Position numbers and translations under genes: made by a program
In this document: piece by piece, positions 6,955 to 15,030 of the stretch
Numbering within the stretch: the stretch's first letter is position 1
Layout: each line of letters opens with the position of its first letter
The notes under the pieces: generated by a model
Told to the model about the DNA's origin: nothing
Database searches by the model: none
The model's input: only the letters and a program-made list of their open reading frames with translations
Source of the DNA: an uncultured Acetobacteraceae bacterium
GTDB taxonomy: Bacteria > Pseudomonadota > Alphaproteobacteria > Acetobacterales > Acetobacteraceae
DNA: 40,322 nucleotides
NCBI GenBank assembly: GCA_903918195.1
Contig: CAIXDS010000378.1
Coordinates: 1 to 40,322 of the forward strand
Reading direction: 5' to 3'

Positions 6955-7815
6955 TCACCCCCGCAAGTGCGGCCGCCAGACCCGCGCCCGCAGGCTCTCG
7001 CGCGGCCCCACCAGCAGCCCCGCCGCCCACAACGCCCCGGCCGAGAGCACGATCGCCGGCCCGGCCGGAACGTCGGCATGAAAGGACAGCAGCAGCCCGG
7101 CGACGGAAGCCACCAACGCCAGCACCACCGCGGCGCGCACCTGCCCGGGCAGATCGGGCGCAAAATGCCGCGCCGCCACCGCCGGCAGCATCATCAGACC
7201 CACCGACATCAGGGTGCCCAGCGCCGCGAAGCCGCCCACCACGCACAGCACCACCAGCCCCATGAAAGCCAGGTGCCACACCCCGCCATGCCCGCCCACC
7301 GCGCGCATGAAGCCGGGATCGAAACTCTCCAGCACCAGCGGGCGCCAGATCACCGCCAGCCCGAGCAACGCTGCACTCGCGGAACCGGCCATCAGCAGCA
7401 GCGCCTCGTCATCCACCGCCATCACGCTGCCGAACAGCAGATGCGCCAGATCCACCCCGCGCGTCGCCGAGACGATGGCGACACCCAGGGCCAACGCCAC
7501 CAGATACACCCCGGCCAACTGGCTGTCCTCCCGCCCGCCCGAGGCCCGCGCCAGCCAGCCGGCCAGCAGCGCCACCGCCAGCCCGGCGAGCACCCCGCCC
7601 AGCCCCATCGCCCACAGGGAAAACCCGCCGACCAACGCCCCCAGCGCCACCCCGGGCAGGATACCGTGCTGCAGCACATCGCTGGTCAGGCTCATGCGCC
7701 GCAACACCAGCAATACGCCCAGCGGCGGCCCGGCCAGCGATAGCGCCACGCATCCCGCCAGCGCGCGGCGCATGAAGCCGAGCGCGAACGGTTCCAGCAG
7801 CCAGTGGAAACTCAC
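6955..7815 (-). CDS. znuB: Zinc/manganese ABC transporter permease (ZnuB-like)
   Basis: A 286-residue integral membrane protein of the ABC-3 family that moves Zn2+ (or Mn2+) across the inner membrane. The start LLEPFALGFMRRAL, then LGVLLVLRRMSL and HGILPGVALGALVGG, are diagnostic of ZnuB/MntB permeases. About eight or nine hydrophobic segments run to residue 270. I chose GTG because it lies one base after the ATPase stop (TGAGGTG) and gives the family-typical N-terminus. The operon order is micro-ORF, ATPase, permease. The zinc assignment rests mainly on the Zur operator upstream. No substrate-binding protein gene is next to it. Confidence 0.85.
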   Translation of the reverse strand: MSFHWLLEPFALGFMRRALAGCVALSLAGPPLGVLLVLRRMSLTSDVLQHGILPGVALGALVGGFSLWAMGLGGVLAGLAVALLAGWLARASGGREDSQLAGVYLVALALGVAIVSATRGVDLAHLLFGSVMAVDDEALLLMAGSASAALLGLAVIWRPLVLESFDPGFMRAVGGHGGVWHLAFMGLVVLCVVGGFAALGTLMSVGLMMLPAVAARHFAPDLPGQVRAAVVLALVASVAGLLLSFHADVPAGPAIVLSAGALWAAGLLVGPRESLRARVWRPHLRG

Positions 7816-7816
7816 C

Positions 7817-8560
7817 TCACGCCGCGTCCCGGCAGGGAACCGATTCTTCCGACCACGCCTCGGCGGCCAGGCGGGCGCGCAGACGGTTCTCCGCCGAAAG
7901 CACGCGCGCGGTCGGTCCCCAGGCGACCGGCTCGCGCGCCAGCAGCAGCGTCTCGGGAAAGGCGCGCAGAACCAACTCGAGGTCGTGCAGCACGGCAATG
8001 ACGGTACGGCCCTGGTCATGCCAGCTGCGGATCAGTGCCATCAGGTCGCCGGCGGTGCGGGAATCGACGGCATTGAACGGCTCGTCGAGCAGCAGCACCG
8101 GGGCATCCTGCACGGCCAGCCGGGCGAAAAGCACGCGCTGGAACTGCCCGGCCGACAGGGTGCCGACCAGGCGCCGCTCGAACCCGGCCAGACCGACCTC
8201 ACGCAGGGCGGCGTCGGTGCGCGCGGCGGCCTCCGCCGGCAGGCGGCGGAACGGGCCCATGCGGGCCCAGGCACCCAGCGCCACCACATCCCGGCAGGAC
8301 ACCGGAAAGCTGCGGTCGAGCGTGCCGGCCTGCGGCAACAGCGCAACCCGGTCGGGCGCGAGCCCGCCGCGGTCGATGCGTCCATCATGGGCCGGATGCA
8401 GCCCGGCCAGCGCCCGCAGCAGCGTCGTCTTGCCAGCACCGTTCGGCCCGACCACCGCGGTCAGGCTGCCCGGCACAAACCGGCCGGACAAATGATGCAC
8501 CGCCGGATGGCGATCATGCACGCAGGTCAGGTCGTGCAACCGGATCGGCGGCGGCGTCAT
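7817..8560 (-). CDS. znuC: Zinc ABC transporter ATP-binding protein (ZnuC-like)
   Basis: A 247-residue ABC ATPase. Walker A is GPNGAGKTT, near residues 39-47. The Q-loop is LLPQAG, the signature LSAGQFQRV (a common variant of LSGGQ), Walker B LLLDEPF, and the H-loop AVLHDLE. The C-terminal region is short, without an extra regulatory domain. The ATG overlaps the stop of a 35-codon upstream ORF (ATGA), so translation is probably coupled. It energises the adjacent permease. The Zur-like operator about 110 bases upstream predicts repression when zinc is plentiful. Confidence 0.88.
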   Translation of the reverse strand: MTPPPIRLHDLTCVHDRHPAVHHLSGRFVPGSLTAVVGPNGAGKTTLLRALAGLHPAHDGRIDRGGLAPDRVALLPQAGTLDRSFPVSCRDVVALGAWARMGPFRRLPAEAAARTDAALREVGLAGFERRLVGTLSAGQFQRVLFARLAVQDAPVLLLDEPFNAVDSRTAGDLMALIRSWHDQGRTVIAVLHDLELVLRAFPETLLLAREPVAWGPTARVLSAENRLRARLAAEAWSEESVPCRDAA

Positions 8561-8664
8561 GCGGCCAGCGCCCAGGCGACGCCCAGCCAGATCACGGCCA
8601 CGAGCAGGCACGCCAGCGCCAATCGCGGTCCCAGGCCGGCGAGCGGCGAGAGCGGGTCCATCAT
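8557..8664 (-). CDS. Micro-ORF, 35-aa membrane peptide ahead of the zinc ATPase
   Basis: It encodes 35 residues starting MMDPLSPLAGLGPR, then one hydrophobic span of about 20 residues ending near WALAA. Its TGA overlaps the ATPase ATG (ATGA), the same coupling used by real genes here. The start codons touch the Zur-like operator, leaving no Shine-Dalgarno sequence, so translation would have to be leaderless or start elsewhere. It could be a small transporter subunit, a leader peptide coupling translation to zinC-ATPase synthesis, or chance. Conservation would decide. Confidence 0.45.
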   Translation of the reverse strand: MMDPLSPLAGLGPRLALACLLVAVIWLGVAWALAA

Positions 8665-8681
8665 CGTTATAATATAACATC
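8663..8681. promoter_or_regulatory. Zur-type operator
   Basis: GTTATAATATAAC (8666-8678) is a perfect dyad around a central base. With the flanking AT on the right it matches the proteobacterial Zur box core TGTTATANTATAACA except for one base on the left side. It is a conspicuous AT island in GC-rich DNA. It lies directly before the micro-ORF/znuC/znuB transcript and about 50 bases before the divergent DUF445 gene, so it could regulate either or both. Confidence 0.8.
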
Positions 8682-8729
8682 CCCTGCCCTTTTCGGCAAA
8701 ACAACCCGGCGTGGTAGCGTCGGCGCCGC

Positions 8730-10019
8730 ATGACCGTTTCCCCCCCGCCTGCCGCTCCCGACCCCGACCTGGACGCCCGCCGGTCGCTGCAGGACCACCG
8801 GCGTTTCGCTACCGGCCTGTTGGGCGCGATGGGCGTGCTGACGGTGGCCAGCTACGCCCTGCCGCCCGGCATCGCCACCGACCTGCTGCAGGCCGCCGCC
8901 AAGGCCGGCTTCGTCGGCGGGGTGGCGGACTGGTTCGCGGTGACGGCGCTGTTCCGCCACCCGCTCGGCCTGCCGATCCCGCACACCGCCATCATCCCGA
9001 ACCAAAAGGAACGGCTGGGCCGCGCACTCGGCCGGTTCGTCGCCGGGCACGTGTTCACCCGCGGGGAGGTTGCGCAATTCCTCGGGCAACTGGACCTGCC
9101 CGGCATTCTGCGCCGGTTTCTGTCCGATCCCGCGGCAACCCGCCCCGCCGCCGAGGCGCTGGCGGCGCTGCTGCCGCGCATCCTGGCCATGATCGAGGAC
9201 GGCCGCGCCCGCCGGACGCTGGGGCGCATCCTGCCGCGCATCCTGGGCGGCCCGGATTCCGGCCGCGTGCTCGCCCGCACGCTGCGGCAGATGACCAAGG
9301 GCGGCAAGCACCAGGACGTGTTCAGTTTCTTCCTCCGCAGCCTGAAAGGGGCGCTGGCCAGCCGCGAATGGGCGCTGCGCCGCGCTATCCAGCAACGGGT
9401 CGCCGAACAGGGCGGCCAACTGGTCGGCTGGACGGTCGGCGCCGCCGTCGCCCATCGGGTCATCGCCCAGATCAACGCCGAAATGGCCCGCATGGAGCCG
9501 GATCGCTCGGAAATGCGCGCCGCCTTCGACGAGTGGGTGCGCCGCGAGATCGTCCGCATCGAGCAGGACCCGGCCCGCGCCGCCGAGATCGGTGCGGCGA
9601 TCAGCCGCCTGCTGGCGCACGAGACCATGCGCACCTGGCTCGCCGATGTGTGGGCGCGGCTGCGCACGGCGGTGGAGGAGGATGCCGCCCGGCCGGACGG
9701 GCACACCATCGGCTTCATCGAGGGCGCGCTGGCCAATCTGGGCACCCTGCTGGAGAGCGACCCCGGCGCGCGCGCCCGGCTGCAACTGGCGGCCGAAAGC
9801 ATCGCCGGCACGCTGCTGCCGGCCGCCCAGGCGCAACTGTCGGAATTCATTGCCGGCGTGGTGGCACGCTGGGACGCGCAGACCATCACCGACAAGCTCG
9901 AACTGCGGGTCGGCCGCGACCTGCAATACGTGCGCATCAACGGCACGATCGTCGGATTCCTGGTCGGCGGGTTTCTCTATGCCGTGCTGCACGCCATATT
10001 CGGCCGGGTGAGTTTCTGA
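8730..10019 (+). CDS. DUF445 family membrane-associated protein
   Basis: A 429-residue protein of the DUF445 family (YjiN-like). The hallmark N-terminal block has a hydrophobic segment around residues 28-46, then GFVGGVADWFAVTALFRHPLG and IPHTAIIPNQKERLGRALG. The long middle is helical and charged, and a hydrophobic span near 405-425 closes the protein. DUF445 proteins are thought to be inner-membrane anchored with a large helical soluble part; their function is unknown. It is divergent from the zinc operon, with the Zur-like box between, so zinc control is possible. A luciferase-like gene follows after 13 bases. Confidence 0.88.
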   Translation: MTVSPPPAAPDPDLDARRSLQDHRRFATGLLGAMGVLTVASYALPPGIATDLLQAAAKAGFVGGVADWFAVTALFRHPLGLPIPHTAIIPNQKERLGRALGRFVAGHVFTRGEVAQFLGQLDLPGILRRFLSDPAATRPAAEALAALLPRILAMIEDGRARRTLGRILPRILGGPDSGRVLARTLRQMTKGGKHQDVFSFFLRSLKGALASREWALRRAIQQRVAEQGGQLVGWTVGAAVAHRVIAQINAEMARMEPDRSEMRAAFDEWVRREIVRIEQDPARAAEIGAAISRLLAHETMRTWLADVWARLRTAVEEDAARPDGHTIGFIEGALANLGTLLESDPGARARLQLAAESIAGTLLPAAQAQLSEFIAGVVARWDAQTITDKLELRVGRDLQYVRINGTIVGFLVGGFLYAVLHAIFGRVSF

Positions 10020-10032
10020 AGGACGCCGCGCA

Positions 10033-11067
10033 ATGCTGCTATCGGTGCTGGACCAGTCCGCGGTGGTCACCGGCCGGCCCGCCGATGCCTCGATCCGCGA
10101 AAGCCTGGCCCTGGCACGGCACGCCGAGGCGCTCGGCTATCACCGCTACTGGCTGGCCGAGCACCATAACACCGCCGCGATCGCCGGCTCGGCGCCGGAA
10201 ATCCTGATCGCCGCCATTGCCGCCACCACAACGCGCATCCGCGTCGGCAGCGCCGGGGTGATGCTGCCGCATTATTCCAGCCTGAAGGTGGCCGAGCAGT
10301 TCCGCGTGCTAGAGGCGATCGCACCCGGGCGGATCGATCTTGGGCTGGGGCGCGCGCCGGGCGGCGACGGGCTGACCGCGCATGCGCTCAACCCCAACGC
10401 GGCGGTGGCGGCCGGGCATTTTCCCGCCCAGGTGCGCGACCTACTCGCCTGGGTCGCCGGCGAAAAGCTGGCGGAGACGCATCCGTTCCGCGATGTGCTG
10501 GCCATGCCGACCGGCGCGGGCGCGCCGGAGGTGTGGATGCTGGGCAGTTCCGACTATGGCGCCCAGGTGGCGGCGCATTTCGGCCTGCCCTACTGCTTTG
10601 CCCATTTCATCACCGACGGCCAGGGGGCGGCGGAAGCGCTGGACCTTTACCGCGCGCAGTACCGCCCGAGTGCCCGCCACCCCGCGCCCTGGGGGGCGAT
10701 CTGCGTCTGGGCGCTGGCCGCGGACACCCAGGCGGAAGCGGAGCGGCAGTTTTCGTCGCGGGCGCTGTGGCGGCTCGGCCGCGACCGTGGCGTGTATGCC
10801 CCCTTGCCCTCGCCCGAGGAGGCGGCCACCTATCCGTATTCGGAGGCGGAACTGGTGCACATCGAGCGGCTGAAACGCACCGCCATCTTCGGCACCGCGC
10901 CGCAGGTGGCAGCGCGGCTGCGGGCACTGGCGGAGTCGGTGGGCGCGAAAGAAGTGGCGGTGCTCACCGCCACCCACGATCCGGCGGCGCGCCGGCGCAG
11001 TTACGAACTGCTGGCGGGCGAATTCGTGCTATCCTGGGAAGAGCGGGCGGAGATCGCCGCCGGCTGA
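10033..11067 (+). CDS. LLM-class flavin-dependent oxidoreductase
   Basis: A 344-residue luciferase-like monooxygenase. Typical marks are the opening SVLDQSAV, HRYWLAEHHN near residues 36-45, RIRVGSAGVMLPHYSSLKVAEQFRVLE, and GRIDLGLGRAPGG. These place it in the single-component LLM group (MsnO8/YhbW-like) that uses reduced FMN; the natural substrate cannot be read. It follows the DUF445 gene closely on the same strand and is probably co-transcribed. Its 3' end overlaps the convergent small membrane protein gene by 39 bases. Confidence 0.9.
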   Translation: MLLSVLDQSAVVTGRPADASIRESLALARHAEALGYHRYWLAEHHNTAAIAGSAPEILIAAIAATTTRIRVGSAGVMLPHYSSLKVAEQFRVLEAIAPGRIDLGLGRAPGGDGLTAHALNPNAAVAAGHFPAQVRDLLAWVAGEKLAETHPFRDVLAMPTGAGAPEVWMLGSSDYGAQVAAHFGLPYCFAHFITDGQGAAEALDLYRAQYRPSARHPAPWGAICVWALAADTQAEAERQFSSRALWRLGRDRGVYAPLPSPEEAATYPYSEAELVHIERLKRTAIFGTAPQVAARLRALAESVGAKEVAVLTATHDPAARRRSYELLAGEFVLSWEERAEIAAG

Positions 11068-11322
11068 GCGGCCGAGCCGCCACATCCGCCAGCGGAAAGC
11101 ACCGTAGGCGATCAACCCGGCGACGACGGCCACCGGAATGAGCGCGAAGGCCACCCACAACGCGAGCGCCGCCATCGCCGCCAGCGCGGCAAGCACCGCC
11201 ACGGCGACGCCGTAGCGGAACAGCTTCTCGGAAGGGGTTTCCGGCGGCGGTTCCACGAACTGGCCGTCGGGCGTCATGTCGAGCTGCGGGCCAGACCGGA
11301 CGCGGCTGATATGAATCTTCAT
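11029..11322 (-). CDS. Small two-span membrane protein, 97 aa
   Basis: The N-terminus is polar (MKIHISRVRSGPQLDMTPDG, then a Pro-rich piece). Two adjacent hydrophobic segments follow, at about residues 38-56 and 57-74, then a basic tail. No family is recognised. It lies downstream of the SPFH/NfeD pair on the same strand with a gap of about 90 bases. Its last 13 codons overlap the end of the convergent LLM gene. The clear membrane pattern and well-formed N-terminus make it more likely than not to be real. Confidence 0.6.
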   Translation of the reverse strand: MKIHISRVRSGPQLDMTPDGQFVEPPPETPSEKLFRYGVAVAVLAALAAMAALALWVAFALIPVAVVAGLIAYGAFRWRMWRLGRSAGGDLRPLFPG

Positions 11323-11415
11323 GGCCGCGAGGTGGCGCGGCTGGGCGCCGGGTTCAAGCCCGGATGTCGTGATGCTTCGGACATGTTCGGCATTCCGCCG
11401 GGGCGAAGGTAATCC

Positions 11416-11865
11416 TCACCCATCCATCGGCTGCACCACCAGCACCACCCCGTTGACCGCCACCACCCGCAGCCGCGCGTCGGGCTGCGGAGGGTCGGCG
11501 CCGTGCACCAGCCGCGCCGGCCAGTCGCTGTCGCCCAGGCGCACCCGCCCCTCGCGGCCATCGAAGGCAAGCGCGTGGACGGTGCGTCCGACCAAACCGG
11601 ATTCCGGCATGTTGATCCGCCGCTCCGGCGGCCGGCGCAGGCGCAGGCCGATCGCGATGCTGCCGGCCGACAGCATCGCGAAGCAGGTCACCTGCAGGCC
11701 GAAACTCCCTAGCCCCAGCGCCACAGCCGCGCCGGTGCCGATCGCCGCCAGCCCGATCCACATCAGGAACACGCCGGGGACGACCAACTCGGCCAGCAGC
11801 AGTGCCAACCCGGCGGCAATCCAGGTCAGCGAGGTCGGGGTTTGGGCCAGGATGTCAGGGATCAT
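11416..11865 (-). CDS. NfeD family protein, short form
   Basis: A 149-residue membrane protein with hydrophobic segments around 14-35, 36-54 and 56-74. An OB-fold-like soluble C-terminus follows, with GLVGRTVHALAF, GRVRLGDSDWPARL and RLRVVAVNGVVLVVQP. This matches the short NfeD class, which lacks the N-terminal serine protease. NfeD proteins partner with SPFH/stomatin proteins at membranes, and the SPFH gene is immediately upstream with ATGA overlap, so the two form a functional pair. Confidence 0.88.
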   Translation of the reverse strand: MIPDILAQTPTSLTWIAAGLALLLAELVVPGVFLMWIGLAAIGTGAAVALGLGSFGLQVTCFAMLSAGSIAIGLRLRRPPERRINMPESGLVGRTVHALAFDGREGRVRLGDSDWPARLVHGADPPQPDARLRVVAVNGVVLVVQPMDG

Positions 11866-12815
11866 GCCGGCTGGGTCGGCGCCGGACGTGGCGCCTGACC
11901 GGTGCCTGCCGTGCCCTGCACCAGCGACAGCACTTGTGTGATGCCGCCGGCCAGCGCCGAGGCCTCCATCGGCACCACCACCAGACGGCTGTTCGGCGAG
12001 GCCGCCATCGCCTGGAACGCCTGCACGTAGCGGTCGGCGATGAAGTAACGCAGTGCCGCCTCGCCGCCCTCGGCGAGTGCGGAGGCCACCACCCGGGTGG
12101 CGTTCGACTCGGCCAGGGCGAGGCGCTCGCGGGCCAGGGCGTCGTTCTCCGCCGCCGCCCGCCGTCCTTCGGCCGACAGTACCAGGCTCGCCTTGTTGCC
12201 CTCGGCCACCTTCACCACCGCCTCCCGCTCGCCCTCGGCCTTCATCACCGTGGCGCGGCGTTCGCGCTCGGCGGTCATCTGCAGGTTCATGGCGCGGATC
12301 AGGTTCTCGGGCGGCTCGATCCGGCGCAATTCCACCCGGCTCACCTTGACGCCCCAGGCCGTGGTGGCGCCGTCCAGGATAACCAGCAGCGAGGTGTTGA
12401 TGCGCTCACGCGAGGACAGCGCGGCGTCCAGTTCCAGTTCGCCGATCACCGCGCGGATATTGGTCATCGCCAGGGTGGACAGCGCGACGTTCAAGTTGGC
12501 GACCTGATAGGCCGCCTTGTCGGCCTCCAGCACGCGGAAATAGATCACCCCGTCGACGGTGACCGTGGCGTTGTCGCGGGTGATGACGCTTTGTTCGGGA
12601 ATGTCGTACACCTGCTCCTGGACGTTCAGCCTTCGGCCGATCTGGTCGACGAAGGGCACCAGGAAGTTCAGGCCGGGATTGAGCAGGCGGATGAAGGCGC
12701 CGAACCGTTCCACGGTCCACACCTCGCCCTGCGGCACCGTCTTCATGCCGGCGAAGACGATGCCCACCACGAGCCCGAGGACGAGTAGCCAGACGAGGAC
12801 GAAACCGAGTTGCAT
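11862..12815 (-). CDS. SPFH/stomatin-like membrane protein (QmcA-type)
   Basis: A 317-residue slipin/QmcA-type protein. An N-terminal membrane anchor (residues 4-26) is followed by the SPFH domain: VPQGEVWTVERFGAF, LNPGLNFLVPFVDQ and DNATVTVDGVIYFRV. A long Ala/Glu-rich coiled coil spans about residues 175-255. Such proteins form ring-like oligomers at the inner membrane and help protein quality control. I chose MQLGFVLVW because GGAGAG lies five bases upstream and it puts the anchor at the N-terminus; the frame is open 21 codons further. It is translationally coupled to nfeD. Confidence 0.9.
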   Translation of the reverse strand: MQLGFVLVWLLVLGLVVGIVFAGMKTVPQGEVWTVERFGAFIRLLNPGLNFLVPFVDQIGRRLNVQEQVYDIPEQSVITRDNATVTVDGVIYFRVLEADKAAYQVANLNVALSTLAMTNIRAVIGELELDAALSSRERINTSLLVILDGATTAWGVKVSRVELRRIEPPENLIRAMNLQMTAERERRATVMKAEGEREAVVKVAEGNKASLVLSAEGRRAAAENDALARERLALAESNATRVVASALAEGGEAALRYFIADRYVQAFQAMAASPNSRLVVVPMEASALAGGITQVLSLVQGTAGTGQAPRPAPTQPA

Positions 12816-13033
12816 GCATGCTCTCCGCAGCGACAGGTGCGGGCGCATCTGGTCCGCGCCCAGAACCGACCCTAGCATGAACGCGGCAATGTGAGGTTAG
12901 CCATGATCCATGAAGCCATGACGGCAACGCACGCAGCCCCGGTAAGCCGCCGGCTCGCGCAGCCGTGATTGCCGATTGATTGCGGTCAAGCCACGTCCGG
13001 GCCGAAGATCGATGCCTTGACGGAGGAACGCGC

Positions 13034-13558
13034 ATGGTCGGATTGGTCCTCACCCCCGAACAGGTGAAGTCGGCGCCGCCCGAGGTCCGGGCATGGCTGC
13101 ATGCGATGCTGGAGGCGGAATATGGCGGGCCCGACCTGCGCGCCGGACGGGAGGAGCACAGCGCCCTCGCCGCCCTGGACCCCCAGGAGGCCGCCGCCGT
13201 GCTGGAACGCATTCGCGGTGATTTCCTGACCACCCAGGTATTCTTCGAGCTTGGCCGCGACCCGGCGGCCGGCGCCCCGATGCCGCCGCACCTGCACCGG
13301 GTGGCGATCCCGGACATCCTGCGGCACACGCAGATCGGCGACGTGCAGCATCTCGGTGCCTGCCTGGATGCGATTACGGCAGCGTTCCGCGAGGTGCGCG
13401 GCGACCCGCAGGCGGTGTTGATGGGTTTCGATCAGGGTGGCGGCTGTTACGTGAATACGGCGACGAAACAGGCGATTCAGGCGGTTTGGCGCGCGTTCGC
13501 TGGCGGGGCGCAGCCCCGCACCCCGCCAGGTACCAAGCCCTTGGAACCCAATACTTAA
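13034..13558 (+). CDS. Hypothetical protein, 174 aa
   Basis: The start ATG has GGAGG about eight bases upstream. The protein is acidic and soluble: MVGLVLTPEQ, VRAWLHAMLEAEYGG and a central AAVLERIRGDFLTTQVFFELGRD. I do not recognise the family; the pattern suggests a small all-helical regulator or adaptor. The last 20 or so residues (from GGAQPRTPPG) read through the start of a palindromic extragenic repeat, so the native C-terminus is probably shorter. Its stop shares the TTAA with the stop of the convergent cyclopropane synthase gene. Confidence 0.7.
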   Translation: MVGLVLTPEQVKSAPPEVRAWLHAMLEAEYGGPDLRAGREEHSALAALDPQEAAAVLERIRGDFLTTQVFFELGRDPAAGAPMPPHLHRVAIPDILRHTQIGDVQHLGACLDAITAAFREVRGDPQAVLMGFDQGGGCYVNTATKQAIQAVWRAFAGGAQPRTPPGTKPLEPNT

Positions 13559-14928
13559 GGAATGGGGTGCAGGGGCCTCTCGGCCCTTGCCGGGTCCAGG
13601 GCAGAGCCCTGGCCTTCCTTGTATAGATCCTCCCGAGTAGCCGGCAGCCCGCTAGCCCCACGCGCCCGCCGGGTCGCAACCGTCTGGAAAATGCCCACGG
13701 TTCCGCGCTCAAAAGCCAGCGAAACACCGGCCAGATAGAGCAGCCACAGCCGCAGCCTGCCCGCGCCCACCTCGGCCTCGGCGGCGTCGCGGTCTGCGTG
13801 CAGACGCTCGCACCACAGGCGGGTGGTGCGGGCATAGTGCTCCCGCCAGCCCTCGACATCGTGCACCTCGAAGCCGAAGCGTTCGAGATTGGTGATCGTG
13901 TTGCCGATATGGTCGAGTTCGCCGCCCGGAAAGATATAGCGGATGATGGCGGCGTATTCCGGCTTGTGGCGGCGGAAGGCGCGGGCGTTGCGCTTGGCCG
14001 GGCGGGTGATGGCGTGGTGCAGCATGATGCCGCGGGGTTTCAGCAGCGCGTGCATGCCGCGGAAATAGGCTTCGTGGTTGGCCGCGCCGACATGCTCGAA
14101 CATGCCGATCGAGGCGATGGCGTCATAGGTGCCGGCAAGCGCCCGCCAGTCCTTCAGCTCGACCGTGACACGATCCTGCAGCCCGAGCCGGGCGATCTTC
14201 GCCTGGACGAAATCGTGCTGCGCCTGCGACAGGGTCACGCCATGCGCACGCACGCCATGAAGGCGCGCGGCGTGGCACACCAGCCCGCCCCAACCGCAGC
14301 CGATGTCGAGGAAGCTCTGACCCGGACGCAGCCGCAACTTGCGGCAGATCATGTCCATCTTGGCCTGCTGCGCCGTTTCCAGATCGGAGTCCCAATCCGG
14401 GAAGTAGGCGCAGGAATATTGCATCTCGGCATCGAGGAAGCGGGCGTAGAAGGCGTTCGACAGGTCGTAATGGAACTGCACGAGCGCCTTGTCGTCCCGC
14501 CCCGCCTCCGGCCGCGCCGCCGCGTCGCCTTGCCAGGCATGGCGGGAAGCGGCCCGGCCGGCCGGCAGGAACAGGAAGGGCAACAGCGTGCGTGCCAGCA
14601 GCAGCTTGTCGAGCCGCCGGCGCGCCAGCCCGCGCGACGCCGCCCCGCGCCGCGCCGCGACATCGAGCAACGTACCGCCCTCGATATCGAGATCCCCTGC
14701 CGCCAACAGATCCAGCAGGGTGAACAAACGGGGCCGGCGCAGCAGGCGGCTGAGGGCGGCGGGTGTGCGGATGGCCAGCGCCAGATCGCCGGTGGGGGCC
14801 GGCCCCAGCGGCAGCGACTCGCCGTTCCACAGTCGCAGGCTCAGGTCGGCCTGCAGCACGTCGGCCAGATGCGCGGCCAGACGGCGAAGGGCGGCAAGTT
14901 GCTTTTCGTCGGCGGAACTGACAGCCAT
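13555..14928 (-). CDS. cfa: Cyclopropane-fatty-acyl-phospholipid synthase
   Basis: A 457-residue SAM-dependent enzyme that converts unsaturated acyl chains of membrane phospholipids into cyclopropane chains. Marks are the N-terminal domain, VQFHYDLSNAFYARFLD near 150-166, MQYSCAYFPDWD, the SAM motif LDIGCGWGG at 207-215, GVTLSQAQ, SIGMFEHVG, and FPGGELDHIGN near the end. The final 22 residues, from YKEGQGSALD, are encoded by the palindromic repeat, so a repeat insertion probably replaced the original stop. The ATG lacks a strong ribosome site. The gene follows EF-G on the same strand after about 90 bases. Confidence 0.93.
   Translation of the reverse strand: MAVSSADEKQLAALRRLAAHLADVLQADLSLRLWNGESLPLGPAPTGDLALAIRTPAALSRLLRRPRLFTLLDLLAAGDLDIEGGTLLDVAARRGAASRGLARRRLDKLLLARTLLPFLFLPAGRAASRHAWQGDAAARPEAGRDDKALVQFHYDLSNAFYARFLDAEMQYSCAYFPDWDSDLETAQQAKMDMICRKLRLRPGQSFLDIGCGWGGLVCHAARLHGVRAHGVTLSQAQHDFVQAKIARLGLQDRVTVELKDWRALAGTYDAIASIGMFEHVGAANHEAYFRGMHALLKPRGIMLHHAITRPAKRNARAFRRHKPEYAAIIRYIFPGGELDHIGNTITNLERFGFEVHDVEGWREHYARTTRLWCERLHADRDAAEAEVGAGRLRLWLLYLAGVSLAFERGTVGIFQTVATRRARGASGLPATREDLYKEGQGSALDPARAERPLHPIP
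13560..13620. repeat. Palindromic extragenic repeat, copy A
   Basis: This 61-bp core is 56/61 identical to the reverse complement of copy B at 32431-32491. It contains CCAGGGC-AGA-GCCCTGG, a perfect 7-bp hairpin. A second GC-rich hairpin (GGGGC-GCA-GCCCC, about 13504-13516) precedes it, as a similar one does in copy B. It sits where two convergent genes end and is translated as the C-terminus of the cyclopropane synthase. Confidence 0.9.
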
Positions 14929-15012
14929 GAATCTCGTTCCGTCCGGGCGCCTCGTTCGATCACGGCAACGGCGCCGGCGATCGCTCGCCCGCGCCGTCCC
15001 GTCAGGTCCGAA

Positions 15013-15030
15013 AGCGCCGGATCAGGCGCT
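15013..15030 (-). terminator. Weak hairpin at the EF-G stop
   Basis: AGCGCC and GGCGCT flank six bases that include the EF-G stop codon, followed only by TTC. It could attenuate read-through into the cyclopropane synthase gene, but the T-run is poor. Confidence 0.25.
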
